From: Salibacter sp031581065
Lineage (GTDB): Bacteria > Bacteroidota > Bacteroidia > Flavobacteriales_G > Salibacteraceae
Direction: 5' to 3'
Length of the DNA stretch: 21,159 nucleotides
NCBI RefSeq assembly: GCF_031581065.1
Contig: NZ_JAVLBN010000039.1
Location: 1-21,159 of the forward strand
Part shown: in pieces, positions 1 to 9,138 of the stretch
How the letters are laid out: each line of letters starts with the position of its first letter
How positions within the stretch are numbered: the stretch's first letter is position 1
Notes under the pieces: model-generated
What the model saw: only the letters and a program-made list of their open reading frames with translations
Databases searched by the model: none
Told to the model about the DNA's origin: nothing
Made by a program: the position numbers and the translations under genes

Positions 1-238
1 AATATCAAATCCTCGTTGCGATCGCTGCGTTATGCCAACTTTAAACGTTAAACCTCTTAACAACTTAAAATTCAATAATCCCCAAACCAACATTAGAATC
101 CTCTCGACTCTTAGTGAATCTTAGCCTTTGGCCATAGCCAAAGCTTAGATGAACTTAGACCTACTGACGCTATCGGTCAGAACTAAGCTCGTGACGCAAG
201 GAACGGGACTCAACCTCAACCTGACGTTTAGCTTACCA
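1..238. other. Non-coding left edge with short repeats and a small hairpin
   Basis: I see no convincing gene here. A short frame open from base 1 to a stop at 49-51 could be the tail of an off-window gene, but nothing identifies it. The stretch contains TTTAAACGTTAAAC (40-53), which is closely matched at 12055-12069. It also has a 7-bp hairpin CTTTGGC-cata-GCCAAAG (126-143), a weaker CTGAC/GTCAG inverted pair (164-180), and CTCAACCTCAACCTGAC (209-225), which resembles the repeats at 11663 and 11899. It lies downstream of the minus-strand gene ending at 239. No clear T-tract follows the 126-143 hairpin, so I do not call it a terminator. Confidence 0.55.
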
Positions 239-3172
239 TTAAAAACTCAATGCATCTCTCATAATTTCAACCGGATGCAGTGCTTTTACTTGTACCCCAT
301 CTTTGATTTGATGACGGCAACTTGTCCCATTAGTAGCAATTAAATCGTCTTTTGATGCAGACCGAACACGCGGAAAAAGCACCATTTCACCAATCTTCAT
401 AGATGTATCAAAATTCTGCTTCAAATAACCGTAAGATCCGGCCATTCCGCAACATCCGCTGGGGATTGTCAGCACTTTATATCCAGCAAATTGCAGAATC
501 TTCTTTGTATCTGAGAGTGAAGAAAGTGCTTTTTGATGACAGTGTCCGTGAAGGTGAATTGTTTTGGGCTCTGACCTAAACTGATCACTTTTGATATTTC
601 CTTTTTCCATTTCGCTCGCTAAAAACTCATCGATTAGGAAAGCGTTTTTGCTCAGCTTTTTTGCTTTTTCTGTCAGATCACTTCCTGCGATATCAGGATA
701 CTCGTCCCTGAAACTCAAAATCGCTGAAGGCTCAATCCCGATCAGCGGCTCATCCTCACTCACCTTCGGTGAGAAAATTGAAACGTTTTTACGAGCAATC
801 GCTTTTGCTTGCTTTAATAGTCCTTTTGAAAAATAGGATCTGCCACTTTCAGGATGATCAATTACACGAACATCGTATCCCAGCTTTTGCAACAATTCAA
901 CTGCAGCAATCCCGATGTGAGCTTCGTTGTATTCGGTAAACTCATCTGCAAACAGCCACGCCTTTTTAATCGGGTTTTGTGGAGGTTGATAGTTTTTCCT
1001 GTACCACTTTGTCAACGTAACTTTGCTGACCTCCGGCAGACTACGGTCTTTTGCAAAGCCGAGTACTGACTTCCCTATTGAGCCAAAAAACTTATTTTTA
1101 ATGAAGTAATTTGCAACTGCAGGAAACTTACTCGCCAATTTCATCAACTTCGCAAACGAACCGATTACTCTCGTTTGAAAAGCAACACCATTTTGCTTTC
1201 CATACTGGTAATCAAACTCGGCTTTGAGTCTCGTTAAATCGACATTTGACGGACATTCAGATTTACATCCTTTACACCCGATACAGGTGTCCATCACCGC
1301 CTTGACATCATTATTCTCAAATGGCTTTTCATCTCTTGTCAAGACCTCACGTAACGTATTCGCCCTGGCACGAGTCGTTTGTAATTCATCGCCCGTAGCC
1401 ATGTAAGTTGGACACATCGTTCCGCCAGCCAATTGCGACTTGCGACAATCACCCGATCCGTTACAGAGCTCTGCACTTCGCTGATAACCTTCGTAGTGGC
1501 TAAAATCGAAAATGGTTTCAAAGTCTTTCGTTTCCTGATCCTTTTCGTAGCGAAGCTGTTCATTCATGGGCGGAGTGTCCACGATTTTATTGGGATTGAA
1601 AACGCCATACGGATCCCATGTTTTTTTGATTTTCACAAACCAATCATAGATCTCCTCTCCCACCATGAATGGTATAAACTCTCCTCTCAGCCTGCCATCT
1701 CCATGCTCACCACTCAACGATCCGCGATATTTTTTCACCAAATGCGCAATCTCATCCAGTACGGTTCTGAAGAGTTCCTGACCTCGCGCAGTTTTTAAGT
1801 TTAAAACAGGTCGCAAATGCAACTCCCCAGACCCGGCATGCGCATAATGCACACACTCCAAATCATATTTTTTGAGCGTTCCGTTAAAGTCATCAATGTA
1901 CTGTGCAAGATCGCGTACATCAACTGCTGTATCTTCAATCACAGGAGCCGGTTTGCTGTCTCCCACAACATTTGACAACAACCCGAGGCCTGCTTTTCGC
2001 AAGTTCCACACCTTTTCACAGTCAGATCCGGTTACGACCGGGTAGTGATAGCCGAATTTTTGTTCTTTAAAAGCATTGGTCAGATCCTCAGCTTTTTTCT
2101 TGAGTTCTTCCGCAGAATCGGCAAACAACTGGATAACCAAAATAGCTTCAGGATCTCCTTCCACAAAAAAGCGGTTTTTTCGGTGTTGAATATTGTCTTT
2201 TGTACGTTCCAATATGTGGTAATCCATCAACTCAACCGCTCCCGGATCAAAGTCCAATGAAAGAACTGTGGCTCTTAATGAGTCATACAAATCGTGAAAG
2301 TGGACACAAACAAGTCCCTCGTGTTTTGGTGGAAGCTGTTCCAGGGCAACTTTAACAGATGTGATAAAGACAAGAGTTCCTTCACTACCGGCAATCATTT
2401 TGCACATGTTGAAAGGCCTGTCACTTTCATCAAAGACATCACAATCCATCAACAAGTCGAGTGCATAACCGTGATTGCGTCTCGGTATTTCAGGTTTTGG
2501 GTAGCGGTTCTTTATTTCATTTCGGTTCTGATCGTTATTGAGCAACTCTTTTGTTTGCTGATAGATGTTTTGCTCCAACTCGCTCACAGCTGTTTCTCCC
2601 GAGCATTTCTTCTCAAACTCCTCTTTACTCAGTGATTTAAAAGTAGTTTTTGAACCATCGGCCAGTACAGCTTCAACCTCTAACAAATGATCACGAGTAG
2701 ATCCGTACTTCACAGAGTTTGATCCACAGGAATTGTTGCCCACCATTCCGCCAATTGTCGCCCTGTTTGATGTGCTGGTTTCTGGAGCGAAAAAGAGATT
2801 GTATTCTTTTAAGAATCGGTTGAGTTCATCGCGCACTATTCCGGGTTGAACCTTTACCCACTTTTCTTTCTCATTGAACTCTATAATTTCTCGCAAGTAG
2901 CGGGACACATCCACGATGAGTCCATTGCCTACGACTTGTCCGGCAAGTGACGTTCCGCCTGCTCTTGGAATGAGGCCCATTCGGTTCTGACCAGCAAACT
3001 CCACAAGACACTGAATATCAGAATCTGTTTTGGGATAAGTAACTCCCTGAGGTATTTCACGATAAGCGCTTGCATCAGTGGAGTAAACGATTTGATAAAG
3101 TGAAGAAGTGTGAATTTCTCCTTCAAAGTTCTTTATTTTGAAACGTACCGGAAGACTAGCGCTATTTACCAT
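239..3172 (-). CDS. FAD-linked oxidase / Fe-S protein (D-2-hydroxyglutarate dehydrogenase-like, YdiJ family)
   Basis: A 977-residue flavoprotein that combines a GlcD-like FAD-binding dehydrogenase with a GlcF-like Fe-S half. The family oxidises a 2-hydroxy acid (D-2-hydroxyglutarate for E. coli YdiJ) and passes electrons to the respiratory chain. Seen in order from ATG 3172: the PCMH-type FAD fold with PRAGGTS (70-76) and GNNSCGSNS (145-153); the FAD-oxidase C-terminal region with SGEHGDGR (487-494); cysteines at 570, 576 and 587; a 4Fe-4S set CIGCKGCKSEC (630-640); and CCG-type motifs HGHCH and SGCCGMAGS (from 905). Length is close to YdiJ (about 1018 residues). An in-frame TTG at 3193 would add seven residues, but ATG 3172 is preferred because the domain begins soon after it. 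The gene stands alone and is divergent from nhaA. Substrate assignment is inferred from the family. Confidence 0.85.
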   Translation of the reverse strand: MVNSASLPVRFKIKNFEGEIHTSSLYQIVYSTDASAYREIPQGVTYPKTDSDIQCLVEFAGQNRMGLIPRAGGTSLAGQVVGNGLIVDVSRYLREIIEFNEKEKWVKVQPGIVRDELNRFLKEYNLFFAPETSTSNRATIGGMVGNNSCGSNSVKYGSTRDHLLEVEAVLADGSKTTFKSLSKEEFEKKCSGETAVSELEQNIYQQTKELLNNDQNRNEIKNRYPKPEIPRRNHGYALDLLMDCDVFDESDRPFNMCKMIAGSEGTLVFITSVKVALEQLPPKHEGLVCVHFHDLYDSLRATVLSLDFDPGAVELMDYHILERTKDNIQHRKNRFFVEGDPEAILVIQLFADSAEELKKKAEDLTNAFKEQKFGYHYPVVTGSDCEKVWNLRKAGLGLLSNVVGDSKPAPVIEDTAVDVRDLAQYIDDFNGTLKKYDLECVHYAHAGSGELHLRPVLNLKTARGQELFRTVLDEIAHLVKKYRGSLSGEHGDGRLRGEFIPFMVGEEIYDWFVKIKKTWDPYGVFNPNKIVDTPPMNEQLRYEKDQETKDFETIFDFSHYEGYQRSAELCNGSGDCRKSQLAGGTMCPTYMATGDELQTTRARANTLREVLTRDEKPFENNDVKAVMDTCIGCKGCKSECPSNVDLTRLKAEFDYQYGKQNGVAFQTRVIGSFAKLMKLASKFPAVANYFIKNKFFGSIGKSVLGFAKDRSLPEVSKVTLTKWYRKNYQPPQNPIKKAWLFADEFTEYNEAHIGIAAVELLQKLGYDVRVIDHPESGRSYFSKGLLKQAKAIARKNVSIFSPKVSEDEPLIGIEPSAILSFRDEYPDIAGSDLTEKAKKLSKNAFLIDEFLASEMEKGNIKSDQFRSEPKTIHLHGHCHQKALSSLSDTKKILQFAGYKVLTIPSGCCGMAGSYGYLKQNFDTSMKIGEMVLFPRVRSASKDDLIATNGTSCRHQIKDGVQVKALHPVEIMRDALSF

Positions 3173-3177
3173 GATCC

Positions 3178-3185
3178 CAAAGTTA
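3178..3185 (-). promoter_or_regulatory. Possible -7 element TAACTTTG
   Basis: On the minus strand TAACTTTG matches the Bacteroidota -7 consensus TAnnTTTG exactly. It lies only 5 bases before the ATG at 3172, which would give a leaderless transcript or favour a downstream start. No clear -33 TTG is seen at the expected spacing, so this is tentative. Confidence 0.25.
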
Positions 3186-3307
3186 GTGTGCAATTTTAAA
3201 TATAGTTAACAGCGCTAAAGAAAATAGAAAATTAGAGCTATTATGTTTTTGTATTTTCGCAGGACTTCAAACGTAAAATGAGAAGATAAAGACACCTTAA
3301 GAGGACG

Positions 3308-4642
3308 ATGAAGAGAAGAAAAAGACTTGCAGTAGCAGCAAAACGATTTATATCAACATTTGAAGATTTTAGTTCAGCCCAGGCACTTTCAGGGGTTATC
3401 CTGATTTTGTGCATGGTTGTAGCGATGATTTGGGCTAACTCAGATTATGCTCATTATTATCATGAATTATGGGAAACTAAATTCACCATTGGTTTTGAAG
3501 GTGCTCACCTCACGAAAGATTTACACCACTGGATCAATGACGGTCTCATGGCGATGTTCTTCTTTACGGTTGGCCTGGAGATCAAGCGTGAAGTGATGGT
3601 TGGCGAACTTTCGAATAAGCGAAAAGCAATTTTACCTGTTGTTGCAGCTATTGGTGGTATGGCTGTTCCGGCTCTTATCTTTATCATGTTCAACAGTGAT
3701 TATCCCGAGCACGAAGGTTGGGGAATCCCGATGGCAACAGATATTGCTTTTACGCTGGGTGTCATGAGTTTGCTCGGTAAGCGAGTTCCATTATCGTTAA
3801 AAGTATTTTTGACAGCCCTAGCTATTGCCGATGACCTTGGAGCGGTTCTCGTGATTGCGCTTTTCTATTCATCAAATATATCACTTGTCAATTTTGGAAT
3901 TGCTGTAGCGTTTTTGGCCGTAATGGTCGGAGCCAACATGCTTGGCGTGCGCAAGAAAACCTTTTATGCAGTTGTAGGAATTGGCGGTTTATGGACGGCC
4001 TTTTTACTATCAGGCATTCACGCAACAGTTGCCGGAGTTGTAGCTGCACTTGCTATCCCAACAGACAGTGCTTACAGTTTAAAAGGATTTAGAGAACGCA
4101 TTAAAACTGTATTGATCAAGGCAAAAGCAATATCTCCACTCCATCACGACTTGTTGAGCTTCGAAGAGCAGGCTGTTGTGACCAAAGTGAAAAAAGCCTG
4201 TAAGAATTACGAACCGCCACTTCAAACACTGGAACACAATTTAAATCCGTGGGTGATTTATTTCGTGATGCCCATGTTTACGCTCGCAAATGCCGGTGTA
4301 ACACTTCCTGATGACCCGATAGCCATGATGGGCGATTCACTCAGCTTAGGTGTTGGATTGGGACTCTTGCTGGGTAAACCGATTGGAATTGTAGGTTTGA
4401 GTCTGATTGCAATTAAACTCAAACTCGCAGATTTACCAAAAGGAGTGAACTGGCAAATGATGGTAGGTGCAGGTTTACTTGCCGGTATCGGATTTACGAT
4501 GTCCATGTTCATCTCAGAACTCGCATTTGAAAAAGGCATTTTGGAAGATACAGCTAAAATGGGAATCCTCCTCGGTAGTTTTGTTGCCGGAGTTGCCGGA
4601 TTCATTATCCTGAAAAAGGCTATTAAGAATAAGGAGGGTTAG
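3308..4642 (+). CDS. nhaA: Na+/H+ antiporter NhaA
   Basis: An inner-membrane antiporter that exchanges internal Na+ for external H+, controlling sodium and pH homeostasis. It has many hydrophobic helices. The family-defining residues are present: PMATDIAF (residues 141-148, the broken-helix TD pair) and LAIADDLGAV (171-180), whose two aspartates at 175-176 correspond to E. coli D163/D164. VMPMFTLANAG and the GKPIGI helix follow. At 444 residues it is longer than E. coli NhaA (388). The excess is a hydrophilic cytoplasmic loop around residues 255-310, rich in Lys and Glu, as I recall for many Bacteroidota and cyanobacterial homologues. Its stop codon overlaps that of convergent paaD by 4 bases (4639-4642), leaving no room for a terminator between them. 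Confidence 0.95.
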   Translation: MKRRKRLAVAAKRFISTFEDFSSAQALSGVILILCMVVAMIWANSDYAHYYHELWETKFTIGFEGAHLTKDLHHWINDGLMAMFFFTVGLEIKREVMVGELSNKRKAILPVVAAIGGMAVPALIFIMFNSDYPEHEGWGIPMATDIAFTLGVMSLLGKRVPLSLKVFLTALAIADDLGAVLVIALFYSSNISLVNFGIAVAFLAVMVGANMLGVRKKTFYAVVGIGGLWTAFLLSGIHATVAGVVAALAIPTDSAYSLKGFRERIKTVLIKAKAISPLHHDLLSFEEQAVVTKVKKACKNYEPPLQTLEHNLNPWVIYFVMPMFTLANAGVTLPDDPIAMMGDSLSLGVGLGLLLGKPIGIVGLSLIAIKLKLADLPKGVNWQMMVGAGLLAGIGFTMSMFISELAFEKGILEDTAKMGILLGSFVAGVAGFIILKKAIKNKEG

Positions 4643-5139
4643 ATACACTTAAAATAATCAAACGGCTCCAGGCAGTCGTTGCATTTGTACAGAGCCTTGC
4701 AGGCTGTTGAACCAAACTGACTGATCATCTGTGTATTTGTGGAGCCGCACTGCGGACACTTCACAACTTTTTCTCCTCCGGTAATAGCACTTTTATCTGT
4801 CGTTTTCTCAGCGGGTGGAGCAATTCCGTACTCCTCGAGTTTTTGGCGGCCATTTTCTGTAAGCCAATCTGTTGTCCAGGCTGGAGAAAGTTTTGTGATT
4901 ACTCTGTATTTTTCAATACCGTGCTTTTCCAAACAATCTTCAATGTCATTCTCGATTGTTTTCATTGCCGGGCACCCGGAATAAGTTGGTGTGATCGTTA
5001 CAACAACTTCATCACCTTCAAAATCGACATCGCGAACAACTCCCATATCGGTTACGGTCAGAACCGGAATTTCCGGGTCAGTAACTTCCGATAACCAATC
5101 GAAAATTTGTTCTTTAGAAAGTGTTGTAACGTCAGCCAT
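4639..5139 (-). CDS. paaD: 1,2-phenylacetyl-CoA epoxidase, subunit PaaD
   Basis: A 166-residue member of the DUF59/MIP18-like family. PaaD is thought to help mature the iron-sulfur or di-iron cofactors of the PaaABCE ring epoxidase and is not part of the catalytic core. The N-terminal region (about 1-105) has the DUF59 signature VTDPEIPVLTVTDMGVVRDV and TYSGCPAMK. The C-terminal 40 residues contain CPQCGS and CNDC, a four-cysteine metal-binding module typical of PaaD, followed by a final Cys. It is the last gene of the leftward paaABCD cluster, 36 bp after paaC. The exact decamer GGTCAGAACC lies within it at 5056-5065. Confidence 0.93.
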   Translation of the reverse strand: MADVTTLSKEQIFDWLSEVTDPEIPVLTVTDMGVVRDVDFEGDEVVVTITPTYSGCPAMKTIENDIEDCLEKHGIEKYRVITKLSPAWTTDWLTENGRQKLEEYGIAPPAEKTTDKSAITGGEKVVKCPQCGSTNTQMISQFGSTACKALYKCNDCLEPFDYFKCI

Positions 5140-5175
5140 AGTTTATTTCCTCCTCAACAAATTACGCTGTAAAGC

Positions 5176-5940
5176 TTACCAGGTTGCATCCGGATGTACG
5201 CGTGGCAAGTATTGCATTTCCGATAAGATGTACCCCATGTGTTCTGAGTGAATACCTTTCATTTTTCCTCCACTATGGTGCCACTCCTGAACTTCAGGCA
5301 TTTCGAGTGTTGCTTCGCGGAAAACGTCTTTCACTTTTTGCAACCACTTTTCTTTAATCGGTGCCAAATCAGGAGCAATATTTTCTTTGATCAGGATTTC
5401 GTCAACCTCATCCATATCAAACATTTCACCTGTGTAGTCCCACAGCTCATCAACTGCATCCTGCATGATTTTGTGGCTCTTTTCAGTACCATCTCCCAGG
5501 CGAATCACCCAATCGCTGTTGTGCTTGACGTGATAGGTAACTTCTTTCAATGACTTTGCCGCAATGGCTGCTAGCTGTTCGTCTTTTGATTTTGTGAGTT
5601 CTGACAGAAAATAATAATGGAATACATCAAAGAAGAATGAACGCATGATTGTGTTTCCCCAGTTGTCATTGGGACGCTCAGTCAATAACAAGTTGTGAAA
5701 ATCTCTCTCTACACGGTGGTAAGCGAGATCATCTTCTGTTCTACCTTTTCCCTCTATTTCAGCTGCGTAGCTCAAATAAGATCTTGCCTGCCCCAGTAAA
5801 TCCAAAGCGATATTGATGAGAGCAATATCCTGTTCTAGTTTTGGGCCATGCCCGCACCATTCTGAAAGACGGTGACCGAGAATTAGCGTGCTATCTCCTA
5901 AACGTAAACTGTATTTGTAAAGCGCTTCTTGCTTTGTCAT
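5176..5940 (-). CDS. paaC: 1,2-phenylacetyl-CoA epoxidase, structural subunit PaaC
   Basis: A 254-residue, all-helical ferritin-like protein. PaaC pairs with catalytic PaaA and stabilises the epoxidase; in known systems it has lost a working di-iron site. Recognisable blocks are LGDSTLILGHRLSEWCGHGP (residues 13-32), the DIALINIALDLLGQARSYL helix, RDFHNLLLTERPNDNWGNTI, KEVTYHVKHNSDWVIRLGDGTE, and the C-terminal YLPRVHPDATW, which is a typical PaaC ending. Length matches E. coli PaaC (248). It lies 36 bp upstream of paaD and 61 bp after paaB; that second gap holds a strong hairpin. Confidence 0.95.
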   Translation of the reverse strand: MTKQEALYKYSLRLGDSTLILGHRLSEWCGHGPKLEQDIALINIALDLLGQARSYLSYAAEIEGKGRTEDDLAYHRVERDFHNLLLTERPNDNWGNTIMRSFFFDVFHYYFLSELTKSKDEQLAAIAAKSLKEVTYHVKHNSDWVIRLGDGTEKSHKIMQDAVDELWDYTGEMFDMDEVDEILIKENIAPDLAPIKEKWLQKVKDVFREATLEMPEVQEWHHSGGKMKGIHSEHMGYILSEMQYLPRVHPDATW

Positions 5941-5957
5941 TCCACTATTTTAAAAGA

Positions 5958-5982
5958 TTGGCTTCTCGTGGGGAGAAGCCAA
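5958..5982 (-). terminator. Intra-operon hairpin between paaB and paaC
   Basis: A perfect 10-bp inverted repeat, TTGGCTTCTC (5958-5967) and GAGAAGCCAA (5973-5982), with a 5-base loop. On the transcribed minus strand it is followed by TCTTTTA, a short imperfect U-tract. It could act as a partial terminator or a processing and stability hairpin that sets paaAB against paaCD expression. Which role applies is inference. Confidence 0.6.
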
Positions 5983-6001
5983 AAATTAAAAATTCAATTT
6001 A

Positions 6002-6295
6002 TTAAATATGTCCTACCTCATCCGGTATATCGTAGAATGTAGGATGCCTGTAAATTTTATCATTTGCCGGATCAAAGAACGGGTCTTTCTCAGATGGCGA
6101 ATTGGCATGAATGTGAGTTGATTCCACAACCCAAATACTCACACCTTCACTCCTGCGTGTGTACACGTCACGAGCATTTTCGAGAGCCATCTCGTAATCG
6201 GCAGCGTGAATGCTACCAACGTGCTTGTGACTCAATCCTGCTTTTGATCTTATAAACACCTCCCATAGAGGCCAATCTTTATTATCTACTGACAT
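6002..6295 (-). CDS. paaB: 1,2-phenylacetyl-CoA epoxidase, subunit PaaB
   Basis: A 97-residue small subunit of the multicomponent epoxidase, essential for a functional PaaABCE complex and thought to bridge PaaAC heterodimers. The typical sequence WPLWEVFIRSKAGLSHKHVG (residues 8-27) is followed by SIHAADYEMALENARDVYTRR and WVVESTHIHA. It ends DIPDEVGHI, matching the family's length (about 95) and C-terminal pattern. It starts only 11 bp after paaA, so the two are very probably co-transcribed and translated in step. Confidence 0.95.
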   Translation of the reverse strand: MSVDNKDWPLWEVFIRSKAGLSHKHVGSIHAADYEMALENARDVYTRRSEGVSIWVVESTHIHANSPSEKDPFFDPANDKIYRHPTFYDIPDEVGHI

Positions 6296-6306
6296 ATTTA
6301 ATCTAT

Positions 6307-7272
6307 TTAAGCCGCTGATTGTTTACCAGCTTCGCGTTTTCTTTTCTTTTCAGCATAAGCATTGGCTGCTTCGCGCACCCAAGCTCCGTTATCTTTAGCG
6401 TCTTTACGATCTTTGAGACGTTCTTTGTTCATCGGGCCGTTACCTTTAATTACGTTGAAGAATTCATTCCAATCGATTGGTCCAAAGTCGTAAGATTCGC
6501 GTTCTTCATTCCATTTGAGATCAGGATCAGGAATGGTCAGACCCAAATACTCAGCCTGCGGAACGGTTTTATCGATAAATTCCTGGCGCAATTCGTCATT
6601 GGATTGTCTCTTGATCTTCCACGCCATTGATTGTTGAGAGTGTGGAGAGTCTTTATCACTAGGACCAAACATCATCAATGAAGGCCACCACCAGCGATTG
6701 AGTGCATCCTGAGCCATTTCTTTTTGTGCTTCAGTCCCGTTGGCGAGCGTCAACATAATTTCATAACCCTGGCGTTGGTGGAAACTCTCTTCTTTACAAA
6801 TACGAACCATAGCGCGGGAATACGGACCGTAAGAGGTACGTGTCAGCATCACCTGGTTCTGAATAGCTGCTCCGTCAACTAACCAACCTATTGCTCCAAT
6901 ATCAGCCCAGGTTACAGTTGGGTAATTGAATATATTAGAATATTTTGCTTTTCCGCTGTGTAAATCGTCAACTGTATCTTCTCTCTTAGCACCCAGCGTT
7001 TCAGTAGCGCTGTACAGGTACAAACCGTGACCGGCTTCATCCTGAACTTTCGCTAAAAGTGCAACCTTTCTTCTCAAAGAAGGAGCTCGCGTAATCCAGT
7101 TTGCTTCAGGAAGCATCCCTACAACCTCAGAGTGAGCGTGCTGCGATATTTGCCTAATCAAATTCTTGCGATAAGCATCAGGCATCCAATCGCGTGGTTC
7201 AATCTTCGTTTCAGCATCAATTTTTGCGTCAAACTCCTTTTGTAAATTCTTCTCGTTTTCCATAACACTCAT
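6307..7272 (-). CDS. paaA: 1,2-phenylacetyl-CoA epoxidase, catalytic subunit PaaA
   Basis: The di-iron oxygenase subunit that converts phenylacetyl-CoA to its ring 1,2-epoxide, the committing step of aerobic phenylacetate degradation, using electrons from PaaE. It is 321 residues long (E. coli PaaA is 309). The ferritin-like iron ligands are visible: a SEVVGMLPE helix (Glu49), DEAGHGLYLY with Glu79 and His82, and KEESFHQRQGYE with Glu162 and His165. A second in-frame ATG at residue 4 is possible as the start. It leads the leftward paaABCD group. No good -7 element was found upstream; AAAATTTA at 7292-7299 is only a weak reverse match. Confidence 0.96.
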   Translation of the reverse strand: MSVMENEKNLQKEFDAKIDAETKIEPRDWMPDAYRKNLIRQISQHAHSEVVGMLPEANWITRAPSLRRKVALLAKVQDEAGHGLYLYSATETLGAKREDTVDDLHSGKAKYSNIFNYPTVTWADIGAIGWLVDGAAIQNQVMLTRTSYGPYSRAMVRICKEESFHQRQGYEIMLTLANGTEAQKEMAQDALNRWWWPSLMMFGPSDKDSPHSQQSMAWKIKRQSNDELRQEFIDKTVPQAEYLGLTIPDPDLKWNEERESYDFGPIDWNEFFNVIKGNGPMNKERLKDRKDAKDNGAWVREAANAYAEKKRKREAGKQSAA

Positions 7273-7425
7273 ATTTCACTACAATTTTACGAAAATTTAA
7301 ACTTAGTGTTTGCCGTATTGTTCACAAAGAGTGGAAATAAAAGATTCAGAAAAACCGTTGATATTCAATCGCCACACCCTTTAATCATCTAATTATCACA
7401 ATAAAAAGATAAGCTTCACTTACTA

Positions 7426-8970
7426 TCACTGTTTCATAAAAACAGCATTGTAGTTCTTCGCTTTATCTGTTTCAACGATAATAATATAGCTGCCATTTGA
7501 AAGCGAAGTCACATCTACTCCGCTACCATTCACCCGTCCTTCATCTACAAGCATCCCTGATTGATTAAAGATTTTAAAGGGTTTATTGACCAGCTCTTCT
7601 TCATTCTTGAAGTAAAGCTGATTTACAGCAGGGTTAGGAAATAACCTCAACTTTTTATTTGTGCTGTGCTTTTCTAAAACAGTTGATGTTAAACCTGGGA
7701 TTTTCGCTACAAACATGTAGGTGCTATCCATTGCATTCCAGGCATCTGTCCTTTGACCCGTGATAAAAATATCACGGTTATTATCAACTTTTACATTAAC
7801 CGGAACATGATTGCCCCAACCCAAAATAGTAAAAGTATCAGTTGCTGTTTCATCCCATAAATAAACAAGTACGTCTCGCTCTACAGCGGTGCGAAACGAT
7901 GGATGCGAGAAAGGACCGCAGGTTGCAATAACTCTATCCCCCGTGGTGGCATTGTAATCGTAAGCATAAGAACGGTTATCGATTTCGAGAGGGCCAAAGT
8001 GGCGTGTTTCGTAACTGTTATCCCAAAAATACTTGAAGTAATAAGCCTGGAAAACAAAGTCAGGGTTTTGTAATGTTGAATCTCTATTAAAACTCAAAGT
8101 TCCACTAAAGCTCACACCATCATCCTCAGCTATTGTTTTAGCATTGTACATCGTAGAATATTGATGCTTGATAACAAGAGAATCAAAAATTGAGTTTTTA
8201 TTAGCATCGAGATAATTTACAGTATCAAATGTAGTTTGATCTACAACCCAGCCATAAGCTCCCACTTGAGGCATTAAAATAAAAGCATTTTCTCCAGGCT
8301 TTGCTTCAATATGAAATGATGCAACTAGAGGAACTGGGCTTTTAGTTTCTTCATAGTTTTTTTCTCGTAAAAGCACACCTGTTGTATCAAAACTTAAAAA
8401 TTTAGTATAATATTTTCCATTATGATTATAATTGAGAAAAACAATAATTTCACTGTTGATTAATTTAGGTGAAACTTTCACTCCCATATGCTCTGAATTA
8501 AGCGAAGTATCCAGTTCTATAGACAAATTGATTGAAAAAGCCTTGTTTGTGATATTGTATTCCTGATCGTGTTTATAGAAATCAAACGCTGCTGTATCAC
8601 TGGATGTCCTTGAGAAAACAATGTATGATCGGTTATCGAGGTTGTTTTTGGTCAAGTAGTAATTAATTCCCGGATCACCCGTTTCTTGCAACCCGTCAAT
8701 CTGAGTTGTACTTTCAGCTATCTCTAAATCCTCTTTGTCTATTTTGTACTTATTTATCCTGTTGAGTTCATTTCCTGTAGTCGATTCATATACATTGTAG
8801 TAGATGTAATCTTCATCAAAAATGGGAACGCCCTTTGAGTTAATCCCCTCAAAACCGGAATTCACCTCATTATCAATAACCTGTTGGGTCTGAGAAAATG
8901 AAAACAGGGTTGTGAGTAGAAAAAGTAGAGAAAGAAATAATTGCTCAGGAGATATTTTAAAGTTGTTCAT
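7426..8970 (-). CDS. T9SS-secreted protein of unknown function
   Basis: A 514-residue exported protein. Residues 1-27 form a signal peptide (charged start, then LFLSLLFLLTTLFSFSQ, with cleavage likely after SFSQ). The last ~75 residues are a type A T9SS sorting domain: RLFPNPAVNQLYF, a variable middle containing IFNQSGMLVDEGRV, and SLSNGSYIIIVET before a basic, hydrophobic tail. The central part shows scattered beta-strand-like segments with Asp and Tyr richness, such as NNRDIFITGQRTDAWNAMDS, suggesting a beta-propeller-like or repeated beta fold. I recognise no catalytic motif. It lies 153 bp downstream of the paaA start, inside the paa locus and co-oriented with paaABCD but upstream of them. 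A role in phenylacetate use is not evident. Confidence 0.8.
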   Translation of the reverse strand: MNNFKISPEQLFLSLLFLLTTLFSFSQTQQVIDNEVNSGFEGINSKGVPIFDEDYIYYNVYESTTGNELNRINKYKIDKEDLEIAESTTQIDGLQETGDPGINYYLTKNNLDNRSYIVFSRTSSDTAAFDFYKHDQEYNITNKAFSINLSIELDTSLNSEHMGVKVSPKLINSEIIVFLNYNHNGKYYTKFLSFDTTGVLLREKNYEETKSPVPLVASFHIEAKPGENAFILMPQVGAYGWVVDQTTFDTVNYLDANKNSIFDSLVIKHQYSTMYNAKTIAEDDGVSFSGTLSFNRDSTLQNPDFVFQAYYFKYFWDNSYETRHFGPLEIDNRSYAYDYNATTGDRVIATCGPFSHPSFRTAVERDVLVYLWDETATDTFTILGWGNHVPVNVKVDNNRDIFITGQRTDAWNAMDSTYMFVAKIPGLTSTVLEKHSTNKKLRLFPNPAVNQLYFKNEEELVNKPFKIFNQSGMLVDEGRVNGSGVDVTSLSNGSYIIIVETDKAKNYNAVFMKQ

Positions 8971-8980
8971 TGTGTTAAAG

Positions 8981-9015
8981 ATGTTATAACATGTTTCGAA
9001 TATAATTAATTATAT
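8981..9015. promoter_or_regulatory. Two perfect palindromes in the divergent T9SS-gene / paaE region
   Basis: ATGTTATAACAT (8981-8992, 12 bp) and ATATAATTAATTATAT (9000-9015, 16 bp) are perfect palindromes 8 bp apart. They lie 11-45 bp upstream of the minus-strand start at 8970 and about 150 bp upstream of the paaE promoter. They could be dimeric-regulator operators or simply AT-rich structure. Such palindromes arise fairly easily in AT-rich DNA, so confidence in function is low. Confidence 0.35.
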
Positions 9016-9138
9016 CGTTAATAACCAAAATTTTACATCCCACTTTAAATTTTAATGATTATGCGAAATTAAATTTGGCATTTCACAAGGAATTAAAAAT
9101 ACAGGTAAGAGTTACTATTATGCTAATCTATTACCAAA

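Noticed and set aside
17..24. GCGATCGC, the cyanobacterial HIP1 octamer
   Set aside because: Only one copy seen in the window, so no enrichment.
149..343. 64-codon open frame on the + strand at the left edge
   Set aside because: Starts in non-coding repeats and ends antisense to the FAD/Fe-S gene; no features of a real protein.
1433..1798. 121-codon open frame on the + strand opposite the FAD/Fe-S gene
   Set aside because: It is antisense to a conserved catalytic region, its composition (Ile, Phe, Ser, Thr) is that of a reversed frame, and it has no recognisable domain.
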